Part shown: one piece after another, positions 32,305-40,694 of the stretch
Layout of the letters: each line of letters starts with the position of its first letter
How positions within the stretch are numbered: position 1 is the stretch's first letter
DNA from: JACXVD01 sp020446665
GTDB taxonomy: Bacteria; Pseudomonadota; Alphaproteobacteria; Sphingomonadales; Sphingomonadaceae
Direction of reading: 5' to 3'
Length of the DNA stretch: 64,000 nt
NCBI GenBank assembly: GCA_041396905.1
Contig: JAWKXQ010000004.1
Coordinates: 1 to 64,000, forward strand
Notes under the pieces: generated by a model
Databases searched by the model: none
Seen by the model: the letters and a program-made list of their open reading frames with translations, nothing else
What the model was told of the DNA's origin: nothing
Made by a program: the position numbers and the translations under genes

Positions 32305-34031
32305 TATCTCTCCCCCACCAGCACCACGCCTTCGCGCCTTGGGTCGTAGCCGCCATCGACCGCACCATCGCGGATCAGCACGGCGTGGACGCCCGAATCC
32401 TCGCCTTGCCCCGGCACCAGTGTCATGCCGCGTTCGGCGAGTCCCTCGACAATCGCGGGATCGAAATCGCTCACTTCCGCGCCGATCACATTGCCGCGTG
32501 CGATCAGATTGGGCTGCGCCAGCGCGTCCTGCATCGGCATGCCCCAATCGACCGCCGCGACCAGTGACTTGCCGACATAGGCGAGGATCGAATTGCCCCC
32601 GGCAGAACCAACCGCCCCGGCAAATTTCCCGTCGCTATCCAGCATGATGAGCGGAACCATGGAAGAACGCGGGCGCTTGCCCGGCGCGACCGCATTGGGG
32701 GCGGCGCTGCCATCTGCCTGCAGCGGGTTGAAGGAGAAATCGGTCAGCTGGTTATTGAGGAAGAAGCCATCGACCATCCGCCCGCTGCCGAAAATGGATT
32801 CGACCGTGGTGGTCATCGACACGACATTGCCCCAGCGATCGCGGACGATGAAATGCGAGGTTCCGGCGGGCTCCAGCGTCTTGTCCGCCACCGGACGGGC
32901 CACGCCTTCGGGCACACCCGCCGCCACGTTGGCCGCGGCGCGCGGTCCGATCAATGCGGCGCGCTGATCGAGATAGGCGGGATCGAGCAAGCCTTTGATC
33001 GGCACATGCACGAAATCGCCATCGCCGAAATAGGCGTCGCGGTCAGCATACATCAGCCGGCTGGCCTCTGCGAAGAGATACCAGGCCTGCGGATCATCCG
33101 GGCCACGTTCGGCAATGTCGGTCCGCTCCAACAATGCGAGCAGTTGCAGGAAGGCCGCCCCGCTCGATGGCGGCGGGGGCACGCAGACCTTGTAATCATG
33201 CCATGGGCCACAAACCGGATCGCGCTTCACCGGCCTGTAGGCCGCCAAATCCGCCATGGTCATGGTTCCGCCATAGGGCGCTTCCCGCGTGCGCTGGACG
33301 ATCTTAGCCGCTGTGCTGCCGCGATAGAGCGCATCCGGCCCCTGCTCCGCCAACCGGGTGAGGAAATCCGCATAGGCCGCGTTTTTCAGCACATCACCGG
33401 CCTGTTTGCGGCTGCCATCGGGATTGCTGAAATAGGCCATCGCATCGGGCGTTGAGAGCTGCGGGAAGTCCATCTGCAGGAAGCGCCCCAGCCGCGGCGA
33501 GATGGTGAAGCCATCCTGCGCCGTGGTGATCGCGCTGCCGAACAGGCTGTTCCACGGCAATTTGCCATGCTCCCCCTGCGCCATGGCCAGTGCCGCCACG
33601 GCTCCTGGCACGCCGGTGGCGCGGCCACTGACTACCGCAGTGCGGAAACCGAGCGGCTGGCCTGCATTGTCGAGGAACATCGTCCGGCTGGCCTGCGCCG
33701 GGGCGGTTTCGCGCCCGTCATAGATCATCACTTCGCCGCTGGCCGCATCATAATAGGTGATGAAGGTCCCGCCCCCGACGCCCGAGCTTTGCGGCTCCAC
33801 CAGCGAAAGCATCGCCTGCACCGCCACCGCCGCATCGCTGGCGCTGCCGCCGCGTTCCAGCACTTCCATCCCGGCCTGCGCCGCCAGCGGATTGGCCGCG
33901 ATCACAAAGGGCAGGACTGTCTCCTGCGCGGACGGGGCGCTGGCAATATCGGGCGCCGGGCCGGAATCAGTGGCGCATGCAGCAAGGGCAAAGACGGGCA
34001 GGAGCGGAGCAAACAGGCGAGCAAGTTTCAT
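32304..34031 (-). CDS. ggt: Gamma-glutamyltransferase
   Basis: The 575-residue precursor has a lipoprotein-like signal ending ALAAC (Cys19). GSASDAAVAVQAMLSLVEPQSSGVGGG is the large-subunit motif. The self-cleaving Thr391 lies in GTSHFIVRD; after cleavage it would be the N-terminal nucleophile of the small subunit. The substrate-binding FGSGRMVDGFFLNNQLTDFS and PRSSMVPLIMLD regions follow. It hydrolyses or transfers the gamma-glutamyl group of glutathione in the periplasm. The length is usual for the family. It is followed by a small unknown gene on the same transcript and is divergent from the acyl-CoA ligase. Confidence 0.93.
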   Translation of the reverse strand: MKLARLFAPLLPVFALAACATDSGPAPDIASAPSAQETVLPFVIAANPLAAQAGMEVLERGGSASDAAVAVQAMLSLVEPQSSGVGGGTFITYYDAASGEVMIYDGRETAPAQASRTMFLDNAGQPLGFRTAVVSGRATGVPGAVAALAMAQGEHGKLPWNSLFGSAITTAQDGFTISPRLGRFLQMDFPQLSTPDAMAYFSNPDGSRKQAGDVLKNAAYADFLTRLAEQGPDALYRGSTAAKIVQRTREAPYGGTMTMADLAAYRPVKRDPVCGPWHDYKVCVPPPPSSGAAFLQLLALLERTDIAERGPDDPQAWYLFAEASRLMYADRDAYFGDGDFVHVPIKGLLDPAYLDQRAALIGPRAAANVAAGVPEGVARPVADKTLEPAGTSHFIVRDRWGNVVSMTTTVESIFGSGRMVDGFFLNNQLTDFSFNPLQADGSAAPNAVAPGKRPRSSMVPLIMLDSDGKFAGAVGSAGGNSILAYVGKSLVAAVDWGMPMQDALAQPNLIARGNVIGAEVSDFDPAIVEGLAERGMTLVPGQGEDSGVHAVLIRDGAVDGGYDPRREGVVLVGER

Positions 34032-34161
34032 ACGCCACCCTTAAATCCGCCCTATCCCGCTGGCAACGCAGCAAGCCACTTGCTTGCCGCCATGGAACGG
34101 GCAAACTAGGAAGCGTAAAGCGATAATGTGGCGCAAATGCCCGCCTGGAGTGGAGTGACTC

Positions 34162-35964
34162 GTGGATCTGTCTGATCTCGATACAGCGAACAATCTCGTC
34201 GAACTGTTCCTTTCGCGGGCCGATGCCAAGGGCGACGCGCCGTTTCTGGGCGCAAAGCGCGATGGCACATGGCGCACGATCAGCTGGCGCGAAGCGGCGG
34301 AAACGGTTTGCCTGCTGGCTGAAAATCTGCGCCGGATCGGGTTGAGCGATGGTGACCGCGTGGTGCTGGTCAGCGAAAATCGCCCGGAATGGTGCCTGGC
34401 AGATCTCGCCATCATGGCCGCAGGTTGCATCACCGTGCCGGCCTATACGACCAATACGGAACGCGACCACGCGCATATTCTGGACAATAGCAGTGCCTAT
34501 GCGGTGATTGTCTCAAACGAGAAATTGCTGAAACCGCTCCATCCGGCGCTGCAATCCACAGGGACCGCGCGGCACGTCATCGGCATTGAAGATCTGCACC
34601 GCCACCAGTCGGGCACGTTCGATTATCATGGCTGGGAAGCGATGACCGCTGGCGATGCCGCGGCAGCGCGCAAGGCAGTGGAAGCCCGGATCGCCGCGAT
34701 CAAGCGCGATGATACGGCCTGCATCATCTATACCAGCGGCACAGGCGGGGCACCGCGCGGCGTGTTGCAGCATCACGGCGCTATATTGTGCAATGTCGCC
34801 GGGGCAGCCGAGATCTTGAGCGAGGATTTCGGGCTGGGGGAAGAACGCTTCCTCTCCTTCCTGCCGCTCAGCCATGCCTATGAACATACGGGCGGGCAAT
34901 ATCTGCCCATCGGGGTAGGCGCGGAAATCTATTATTCGGAAGGGCTGGAAAAGCTCGCCAGCAATATCGAGGAAGTGCGCCCGACCATCATGGTCGTCGT
35001 CCCGCGCCTGTTCGAGGTCTTGCGCACGCGCATCATGAAGCAGGTGGAGAAGCAGGGCCGCATCCCGAACTACATGATGGACCGCGCACTGACGATTGCC
35101 GGGCGCACGAAGAACGGCAAGCCGCGCCTGCGCGACCGGCCGATGAATGCGGTGATCGAGCGCACCCTGCGCCCGAAGATTCGTCAGCGTTTTGGCGGCC
35201 GGATCAAGGCGATGGTGTCAGGCGGCGCGCCGCTCAACCCCGATGTCGGCAATTTCTTCGAAGCGATGGGGCTGACCATGCTGCAGGGCTATGGCCAGAC
35301 CGAGGCCGGTCCGGTGATCAGCTGCAACCGGCCCAAGACCGGGCTGAAGATGGACACGGTCGGCCCGCCCATGCGCGGGGTGGAGATCAAGGTCGCGGAT
35401 GACGGCGAATTGCTGGTGCGCGGCGAACTGGTGATGAAAGGCTATTGGCAAAACCGCGCAGAGACGGAGCGAACGCTGATTGATGGCTGGCTCCATACTG
35501 GCGATATCGGCCATCTGGACGATGCCGGGCGGATCGTCATCACCGACCGCAAGAAGGACATGATCGTCAATGACAAGGGTGACAATGTCGCCCCGCAAAA
35601 GATCGAAGGGATGCTGACGCTGCAGCCCGAGATCGCGCAGGCGATGGTGGCGGGGGACAAGCGGCCCTATATTGTCGGGCTGATCGTACCCGATGCCGAA
35701 TGGGCGCTGGAATGGGCGCGGGCGAATGACGAAAAATTCGATCTGGCCGCGCTGCAGAACCTGCCCGCCTTCCGCAGTGCGGTGCGCGCCGCGATTGACC
35801 GGGTGAATCAGGACCTTTCCGTGATCGAAAAAGTCCGCCAGTTCGCCTTTGCCGATGAAGCCTTCTCCATCGACAATCACGAAATGACGCCGAGCCTGAA
35901 AATTCGCCGCCACAAGATCCGCGAGCGCTATCAGGAACGGCTGGACGGGTTGTATCGGGGGTAA
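34162..35964 (+). CDS. AMP-dependent long-chain acyl-CoA synthetase
   Basis: The 600-residue adenylating enzyme starts at GTG 34162 with GGAG before it. It has the P-loop YTSGTGGAPRGVL (slightly unlike the common TSGTTGNPKG), FLPLSHAYEHTGGQYLP, the linker YGQTEAGPVIS, and GWLHTGDIGHLDDAGRIVITDRKKDMI. The C-terminal domain with catalytic Lys is near APQKIEG. It would activate fatty acids to acyl-CoA. Substrate range is unknown. It is monocistronic. The nearby small genes at 35979 and 36065 on the other strand are not functionally linked as far as I can see. Confidence 0.9.
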   Translation: MDLSDLDTANNLVELFLSRADAKGDAPFLGAKRDGTWRTISWREAAETVCLLAENLRRIGLSDGDRVVLVSENRPEWCLADLAIMAAGCITVPAYTTNTERDHAHILDNSSAYAVIVSNEKLLKPLHPALQSTGTARHVIGIEDLHRHQSGTFDYHGWEAMTAGDAAAARKAVEARIAAIKRDDTACIIYTSGTGGAPRGVLQHHGAILCNVAGAAEILSEDFGLGEERFLSFLPLSHAYEHTGGQYLPIGVGAEIYYSEGLEKLASNIEEVRPTIMVVVPRLFEVLRTRIMKQVEKQGRIPNYMMDRALTIAGRTKNGKPRLRDRPMNAVIERTLRPKIRQRFGGRIKAMVSGGAPLNPDVGNFFEAMGLTMLQGYGQTEAGPVISCNRPKTGLKMDTVGPPMRGVEIKVADDGELLVRGELVMKGYWQNRAETERTLIDGWLHTGDIGHLDDAGRIVITDRKKDMIVNDKGDNVAPQKIEGMLTLQPEIAQAMVAGDKRPYIVGLIVPDAEWALEWARANDEKFDLAALQNLPAFRSAVRAAIDRVNQDLSVIEKVRQFAFADEAFSIDNHEMTPSLKIRRHKIRERYQERLDGLYRG

Positions 35965-35978
35965 TGCCTCCGCGACGC

Positions 35979-36065
35979 TCAATGCATCGCGATGAATTCG
36001 CGCACGTTCGGATCGTTCTGCAGACGGATTGCAGCGGCCAGATGGCGCAGGACTTTGCGCATCAT
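35979..36065 (-). CDS. Possible 28-residue basic peptide
   Basis: The reading frame MMRKVLRHLAAAIRLQNDPNVREFIAMH begins at 36065, overlapping the stop of the upstream gene as TAATGATG. The peptide has basic and hydrophobic residues spaced as in an amphipathic helix and its start is coupled to the previous gene. No homologous family is known to me, and a frame this short can occur by chance, so only a weak call is possible. Confidence 0.35.
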   Translation of the reverse strand: MMRKVLRHLAAAIRLQNDPNVREFIAMH

Positions 36066-36592
36066 TACGCCGCCTCTTTCTCGATAAATTCGGGATAGAA
36101 GCTCGGGGCGCGGTCGCTCCAGCCGGGGGCGGTGGCGGCGGCTTCGCTCAGCGTCTGGAGCAGCATCTTGCGCCGGTTCGGGCGGATCTGCGGCAGGGCC
36201 GCAGCAGCGCAAAAGGCGCTGGGCAGCCAAGGGCGGACATCCGCGCTGAGCAGGCGCTCATAGAGGAAGCGGAAGGCGGAGAAGCTGTCGAGCCGTTCCT
36301 GTGCGAGATCGAACGCGGCCACGCGCACCAGCTTGCCCATGAAACATTCGACCTGATCGAAGCCGGTTTCTTCCGGAATCGAGCCGCGCAGCAGCTTGAG
36401 TTCCTGGTAAGCGACATACTGGCTGCGGATCGCGGCGTTTTCTTCCGCATCGCGCGCCCACAGCTTGAACGCATCCTGCCGCCCCAGCCCGATATCGAGG
36501 CTGCGGCGGATATAGCGCTGCTCAGCGGCGGTGAAGCCAGCGAATTCACGCATTTCAGAGATGGTCAGCGAAGCGGTACCTGTGGTCGCCAT
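36065..36592 (-). CDS. Hypothetical 175-residue protein
   Basis: The start is ATG 36592, the first good start; the frame runs further upstream to 36700 without a ribosome site. The protein is mostly helical and soluble, with EMREFAGFTAAEQRYIRRSLDIGLGRQDAFKLWARDAEENAAIRSQYVAYQEL and a C-terminal FRFLYERLLSADVRPWLPSAF pattern. Residues are typical of an alphaproteobacterial core-like protein, but I do not recognise the family. It sits alone between thiG (upstream) and the convergent acyl-CoA ligase. Confidence 0.65.
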   Translation of the reverse strand: MATTGTASLTISEMREFAGFTAAEQRYIRRSLDIGLGRQDAFKLWARDAEENAAIRSQYVAYQELKLLRGSIPEETGFDQVECFMGKLVRVAAFDLAQERLDSFSAFRFLYERLLSADVRPWLPSAFCAAAALPQIRPNRRKMLLQTLSEAAATAPGWSDRAPSFYPEFIEKEAA

Positions 36593-36716
36593 GATGCAAA
36601 TTCCCTTGTTGCAGGGGGAATGTCGCTCAGTTTGGTTAACGCCTCGTAACCATAAGGGAATTTTTCGCGCGGCGGGGGCGGAGAAGAAGGCCCCAACCAT
36701 GATGAGTCTTTATCTG

Positions 36717-36738
36717 TGCGAGCGCCTCCGCGCTCGCA
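36717..36738. repeat. GC-rich hairpin TGCGAGCGC-N4-GCGCTCGCA
   Basis: The arms (36717-36725 and 36730-36738) are exact inverted repeats with a 4-base loop. It lies in the 205-bp gap downstream of thiG and upstream of the 36592 gene, both on the minus strand. No T-run follows. It may act as a terminator or as a mRNA end for thiG. Confidence 0.5.
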
Positions 36739-36797
36739 TCCTCGCGGCAGTTCCTCCGCCCGACAAGTCGGGCCAGTCCAACCTCGCTAACTCTTTC

Positions 36798-37580
36798 CTA
36801 AATCAATCCCGCCAGGGGCGAACTTGGGTCCGCATATTTGCGCGTCGCCATCCGGCCCGCGAGATAGGCATCGCGCCCGGCCTCCACCGCCAGCTTCATC
36901 GCGCGGGCCATGCGGATCGGGTCTTTTGCCTCGGCGATGGCGGTGTTCATCAGCACCCCATCACAGCCCAGCTCCATCGCCACCGCCGCATCGCTGGCGG
37001 TGCCGACCCCGGCATCGACCAGCACCGGCACATTGGCGCCTTCCTTGATCAAGCGGATGGTCACGCGGTTCTGAATGCCGAGGCCTGAGCCAATCGGCGC
37101 GCCCAGCGGCATGACCGCCACGGCCCCTGCATCTTCCAGCTGTTTGGCGGCGATGGGGTCATCGGTGCAATAGACCATCGGCAGGAAACCTTCCTTGGCC
37201 AGCACTTCGCAGGCGCGGATGGTTTCGACCATATTGGGATAGAGCGTGCGCGCTTCGCCCAGCACTTCCAGCTTGACCAGATCCCAGCCGCCCGCTTCAC
37301 GCGCCAGCCGCAAAGTGCGGATCGCGTCTTCCGCCGTAAAGCAGCCGGCGGTGTTGGGCAGATAGGTGACTTTCTTCGGATCGATATAATCCGTCAGCAT
37401 CGGCGCCTTGGGATCGCTGACATTCACCCGGCGCACGGCAACGGTGACGATTTCCGCTCCGGAAGCTTCCAGCGCGGCGGCGTTTTGTTCGAAGTCCTTG
37501 TATTTGCCGGTGCCGACAATCAGGCGTGAGTTGAAGGTGCGCCCGGCTACGGTCCAGCTATCTTCGCTCTCAATCCCCAA
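36798..37580 (-). CDS. thiG: Thiazole synthase ThiG
   Basis: The 260-residue TIM-barrel has the ThiG hallmarks SRLIVGTGKY, VAVRRVNVSD, TAGCFTAEDAIRTLRLAREAGGWDLVKLEVLG (catalytic Lys) and GSGLGIQNRVTIRLI, then GVGTASDAAVAMELGCDGVLMNTAIAEAKDP. It forms the thiazole phosphate of thiamine from DXP, glycine-derived imine and ThiS-COSH. It is the last gene of the operon that begins with the MerC and thiS genes at 39093 and 38704. No TPP riboswitch was recognised upstream. Confidence 0.95.
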   Translation of the reverse strand: MGIESEDSWTVAGRTFNSRLIVGTGKYKDFEQNAAALEASGAEIVTVAVRRVNVSDPKAPMLTDYIDPKKVTYLPNTAGCFTAEDAIRTLRLAREAGGWDLVKLEVLGEARTLYPNMVETIRACEVLAKEGFLPMVYCTDDPIAAKQLEDAGAVAVMPLGAPIGSGLGIQNRVTIRLIKEGANVPVLVDAGVGTASDAAVAMELGCDGVLMNTAIAEAKDPIRMARAMKLAVEAGRDAYLAGRMATRKYADPSSPLAGLI

Positions 37581-38091
37581 GGGTCTGTTCCTTTGTCATT
37601 ACCTGTTCGCGCCAATAGGCCTTGAATGTCTCAGGACCGGCAAAATAGGCTCGCGTCAACCGGTCGATAGCGATTACTGCATCGACCATGGCAGTTTCTT
37701 CATCTCCCGATTGGGTAAGTGCACTTCCGGCGCGGACTCGGGCAAAATCTCCGCCGGGAAATTCGATTTCGATAAAATCCTCGTCGGATTGAGAGAAACC
37801 GCAACTGGTGGCGGCATAGGCCCCCTCCCCATCCTCAAACCTCTTTCGTGATGCCATTCGGCGTTGCTCTACAAGAGACAGTGCCTCGCTGAGAGAGAGA
37901 TAGCCGAGGGTTGCAAGGTTCAGATTTTCGTCAAAACCAAAGGCCTGCACAGTCTCTGTCGGCCCGGCATCGAAACCGATGGAATAGTCCATGCGCGGAG
38001 ATGGACTGATTTTTGCGGGGCGGAGAAAAAAGACCGCAAACAGGCCGGCGATCACATAGATCGGCCACAATTTAGCGAGCAGCTCAATCAT
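37570..38091 (-). CDS. Hypothetical protein with N-terminal anchor, between thiS and thiG
   Basis: The start is ATG 38091, inside the last codons of the upstream membrane protein gene. The 173-residue protein has one N-terminal hydrophobic helix (LWPIYVIAGLFAVFFL) and an acidic soluble domain (GFDAGPTETVQAFGFDENLNLATLGYLSLSEALSLVEQRR and GFSQSDEDFIEIEFPGGDFARVR). Its family is not known to me. It overlaps both the upstream membrane protein (8 bp) and thiG (11 bp), so the four genes are co-translated. A link to thiamine is suggested only by location. Confidence 0.65.
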   Translation of the reverse strand: MIELLAKLWPIYVIAGLFAVFFLRPAKISPSPRMDYSIGFDAGPTETVQAFGFDENLNLATLGYLSLSEALSLVEQRRMASRKRFEDGEGAYAATSCGFSQSDEDFIEIEFPGGDFARVRAGSALTQSGDEETAMVDAVIAIDRLTRAYFAGPETFKAYWREQVMTKEQTLGD

Positions 38092-38494
38092 TGACCGGTC
38101 GGTATCCGCCGGACAGCGCATAGGCAAGGCCGATCCAGAAGATCAGCGCGGAAAGGCCCCAGCCAATGGCAAAGCCGGTCTCCTCGCCGCTCATCTCCCA
38201 GGTTGGATCGCCGGTGATGATGGTGCAGGCAGGCGTACCGCTGGCAAGTTCAAATGCCATGCGCGTGTAGGGAATTGCCAGCAAAACCGGGATGATGGCG
38301 GCGATGATCACCGGCCAGCGCTGCGGTTTCCAGCACAGCAAGGCCATGCCCAGCAGGTTCAGCGGCAGAGTGAAGATGTAGCCAATCAGCCCGTCTGGTG
38401 AATTCTGAGTGCAGGTGCCGACGCCGGCAAGCATGGCGTTCAAACCTGCGATAGTCAGAATCAGGAACGCTGCCAGGGCCCGCCAATACGCCAT
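38084..38494 (-). CDS. Hypothetical polytopic membrane protein
   Basis: The 136-residue protein has about four transmembrane segments (LAAFLILTIAGLNAMLAGV; LIGYIFTLPLNLLGMALLCW; WPVIIAAIIPVLLAIPYT; FAIGWGLSALIFWIGLAYAL). Two Cys lie near the outer loops. I do not recognise the family. It starts immediately after the thiS stop (no gap) and overlaps the next gene, which fits a single transcript thiS to thiG. Confidence 0.65.
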   Translation of the reverse strand: MAYWRALAAFLILTIAGLNAMLAGVGTCTQNSPDGLIGYIFTLPLNLLGMALLCWKPQRWPVIIAAIIPVLLAIPYTRMAFELASGTPACTIITGDPTWEMSGEETGFAIGWGLSALIFWIGLAYALSGGYRPVND

Positions 38495-38704
38495 TCAGCC
38501 GCCGCCGACGAAATGGACGATTTCCAGCACATCGCCATCAGCGATCGCGACCTCTTCCAGCGTCGAACGCGGCGCGATTTCGCCATTATGCTCGACGGCA
38601 ACCTTGGTCGGTTCCAGTTCCAGCTCGCGCACGAGATCGGCAATAGTGGCGGCTTCTGTCCGGCGGGGTTCGCCATTGATGGTGAGAGTTTTGGTGTCGC
38701 TCAT
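38495..38704 (-). CDS. thiS: Sulfur carrier protein ThiS
   Basis: The 69-residue ubiquitin-fold protein ends in Gly-Gly (FVGGG), the C-terminus that is thiocarboxylated, and has the family pattern LTINGEPRRTEAATIADLVRELELEP.KVAVEHNGEI. It donates sulfur to ThiG for thiazole formation. It overlaps the MerC gene stop (ATGA). thiG is three genes downstream rather than adjacent. ThiF and ThiO are not seen in this window. Confidence 0.92.
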   Translation of the reverse strand: MSDTKTLTINGEPRRTEAATIADLVRELELEPTKVAVEHNGEIAPRSTLEEVAIADGDVLEIVHFVGGG

Positions 38705-39093
38705 TCCTGCGCTGATAGCGTGCAGGATGCATGGCGCAAGTTGAGGATGTGCCCCAGCGATACCAGCGCCACGCCGATAATGGTCAGCACCGCTTCCTCT
38801 GCGCCATGTGGCACGGCGAGCGCGCCGCCCATGAAGGTCAGGCCCATCATGGCAATAACGAAAGGTGCCCGGCGGCGATGGCGCAAGGCGCCCCAGCCAA
38901 TCGCAACCGCCGCGATTACCAGCGCCAGCGCCAGCCCGATACGATGGATTTCCGGTGCCAACAGCCATTGCCCACCCAAGCCAAGCGCCGAAACGACCAC
39001 GATACTGGCAAGGCAATGAATCGCGCATAGCCCCGAAAGGAGCAGCCCGGCGCGATCAAGCCGCTGGCGAATCGAGAGGAAGCCGGAATTCAT
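38701..39093 (-). CDS. MerC domain-containing membrane protein
   Basis: The protein has 130 residues from ATG 39093, with four hydrophobic segments. The first helices carry LLLSGLCAIHCLASIVV, the Cys-x-x-His-Cys pattern seen in MerC-type metal transport proteins. MerC imports mercury in Tn21-like operons, but chromosomal relatives in alphaproteobacteria are of unknown substrate and are often linked to Zur or metal chaperones. A palindrome-like site lies just upstream (39108-39124). It is the first gene of the transcript with thiS. Confidence 0.8.
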   Translation of the reverse strand: MNSGFLSIRQRLDRAGLLLSGLCAIHCLASIVVVSALGLGGQWLLAPEIHRIGLALALVIAAVAIGWGALRHRRRAPFVIAMMGLTFMGGALAVPHGAEEAVLTIIGVALVSLGHILNLRHASCTLSAQE

Positions 39094-39107
39094 TACGCAA
39101 CCGATGT

Positions 39108-39124
39108 ATGTGACAACGTAACAT
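39108..39124 (-). promoter_or_regulatory. Imperfect palindrome ATGTTACGTTGTCACAT, possible Zur/Fur-type box
   Basis: The site is 14 to 31 bases upstream of the MerC gene ATG. The outer ATGT/ACAT arms and several inner positions are symmetric, resembling the AT-rich ATGTTA...TAACAT Zur boxes of alphaproteobacteria, but the match is incomplete. A regulator is not known from the sequence. Confidence 0.3.
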
Positions 39125-39221
39125 TGTTCAAGATGGCTGACAGGATTCTCTTTACAACAAAAGGTTGGCCGCACGGGTTTTCCCTTGCGTAAGGGCGCTT
39201 TGCCTAGCATTTGTCGAAGCC

Positions 39222-40290
39222 ATGATAAGTTCAGTCAGCATGAACCGGGGATTGCTCCGGTCCGTGGGGGGGGCAGCGCGCCCTGCCTTGCTGGTGCATT
39301 GGCTGGGTAAGGCGTCGTCGCATCACTGGTTAGTTGATGGCGGTGGGCGGGATCATCATTCAACCGAAAGCGGCCTGTCGATCACTGAATGGAAGCCGAT
39401 CACCGGCGCAATCCCGCCCTTGAGTGAAGCGCAGCAGGCGGAATTCGCAGCATATACCAGCAATCCTTCGAATATACGCGTGTTGCTCCGCTGGTGGCAG
39501 ATGCTGGCGGATTACAAGTTCATCTATTTTGGGAATGGTGCACTGCTTGCTGGGCGTGATCGGGCTGGCCGCTGCCGCTCGCAGTGTTCTGGGTGAAGAA
39601 CTATATTCCGCATGGCTACAAGCCGCCTGCTGCCCTGCGCTGGTGCGCTGGCGGGCTGGGGTAGGGCGTGTTTGGCTGGTTCATGGTCCGCTCCGGCCTT
39701 TCCGGCAGATGACCGATGTCGCCATTTCTGGCCTTGATCTACTGACAGCCCTGTTTACGCTGGATGGTCTGGTCTGGACCGCTGGACCTCCGGATGTTGC
39801 AGCGCGACCCGGCCAGTGTCCGCGCCCGGGCTCGATGGGTTTCGGGATCATGGTGGCGGTGATCCCGTTCATCCAGCTCCTTCTTGGTGCATGGGCAGCG
39901 GGCTGAATGCCGGCCATGCCTCTGACACCTGGCCGCTGATGCAAGGGCGCTTCGTGCCGAATTCGATATGAGCAGTTGTCTTGCCTGGGCCATCACGTAT
40001 GATCCGTTCCTGCTCCATTCTCCATCGCTGGTGCGGGCGGGATTGCAGTGATTGCACTGGTGTGGCTGGCGGGCCGGGTGCGCAGTACAGCCGACCGGAT
40101 GGCCTCGTGGCCGTGCATTGCCTTGGTACGCAGATCCTGCTCGGCATAGCGACCGTTAAGACCGGTATTTCCTGGTTGCGGTAGCGCACCAGCTGGTTGG
40201 CGCATTGCTCGTGATTGCTGTGTGTCTGGGCGATCCACAGGCTGGGGCGATCACCTTTGGCGGCCTTGATCTGCGTCTTCCTGATGAAGG
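39222..40290 (+). pseudogene. ctaA: Heme A synthase (COX15/CtaA), frameshifted in this sequence
   Basis: Pieces of CtaA appear in order but in changing frames: MNRGLLRSVGGAARPALLV, TESGLSITEWKPITGAIPPL, LADYKFIYF, TDVAISGLDLLTALFT.DGLVWT, MGFGIMVAVI.FIQLLLGAW, NAGHASDTWPLMQGRFVP, AWAITYDPFLLH and HQLVGALLVIAV. Between them are at least six frameshifts and many substitutions. CtaA converts heme O to heme A for cytochrome aa3. Flanking genes (rplM, rpsI, MerC) are intact. The pattern of scattered small indels resembles uncorrected long-read sequence more than gene decay. The true start is 39222 or 39240 and the stop cannot be placed. Confidence 0.8.
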
Positions 40291-40694
40291 TACAGTTCTG
40301 CCGCCGTAAGCAGGTACTGCCTGATGAACAGCTGGTGCGCTGCAATACACGGGGCAAGTTACGACGTTGTTTGCCTGGCAGGGTGAACCAGCCGCAGCGT
40401 GGAGACCGGCGTGCTGTTCAAGACAGACAGTTCAGTGCTCACGGCAGCCGTGGCGCGGCGGGGAAGCTGCATCCTTACGCAGAACCTGCTATCCTTGGCT
40501 GGCACTAGACGCTGCAGCGGAAGCGACCAGGACCTGGCTTGGCGCATTGGCAAGGGGGCAACGCATGAACTGTTTGATCGCCGCCGCTGGCGCTCCACGC
40601 AGGCAGGAATCCTCGTGGCGCCTACCTTGTTTTCGCGCACGGCGCAGGCAGGTGTTCGCGAAGTCAGCTCACAAAGCCGATCCCGCCTTCGCCG
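40291..40694 (+). other. Stretch without a recognisable gene, atypical composition
   Basis: No frame gives a protein that I recognise; several overlapping open frames exist but none has convincing codon bias. CAG-rich phrases and reduced third-position GC differ from the rest of the window. One frame (METGVLFKTDSSVLTAA near 40399) ends in an ATGATG overlap with the next ORF at 40695, which may mean it is the broken upstream gene of a pair. It follows the damaged ctaA and might share its sequence errors. Confidence 0.4.

Noticed and set aside
36593..38704. TPP riboswitch for the thi genes
   Set aside because: No conserved THI-box sequence was seen upstream of thiS, thiG or the MerC gene.
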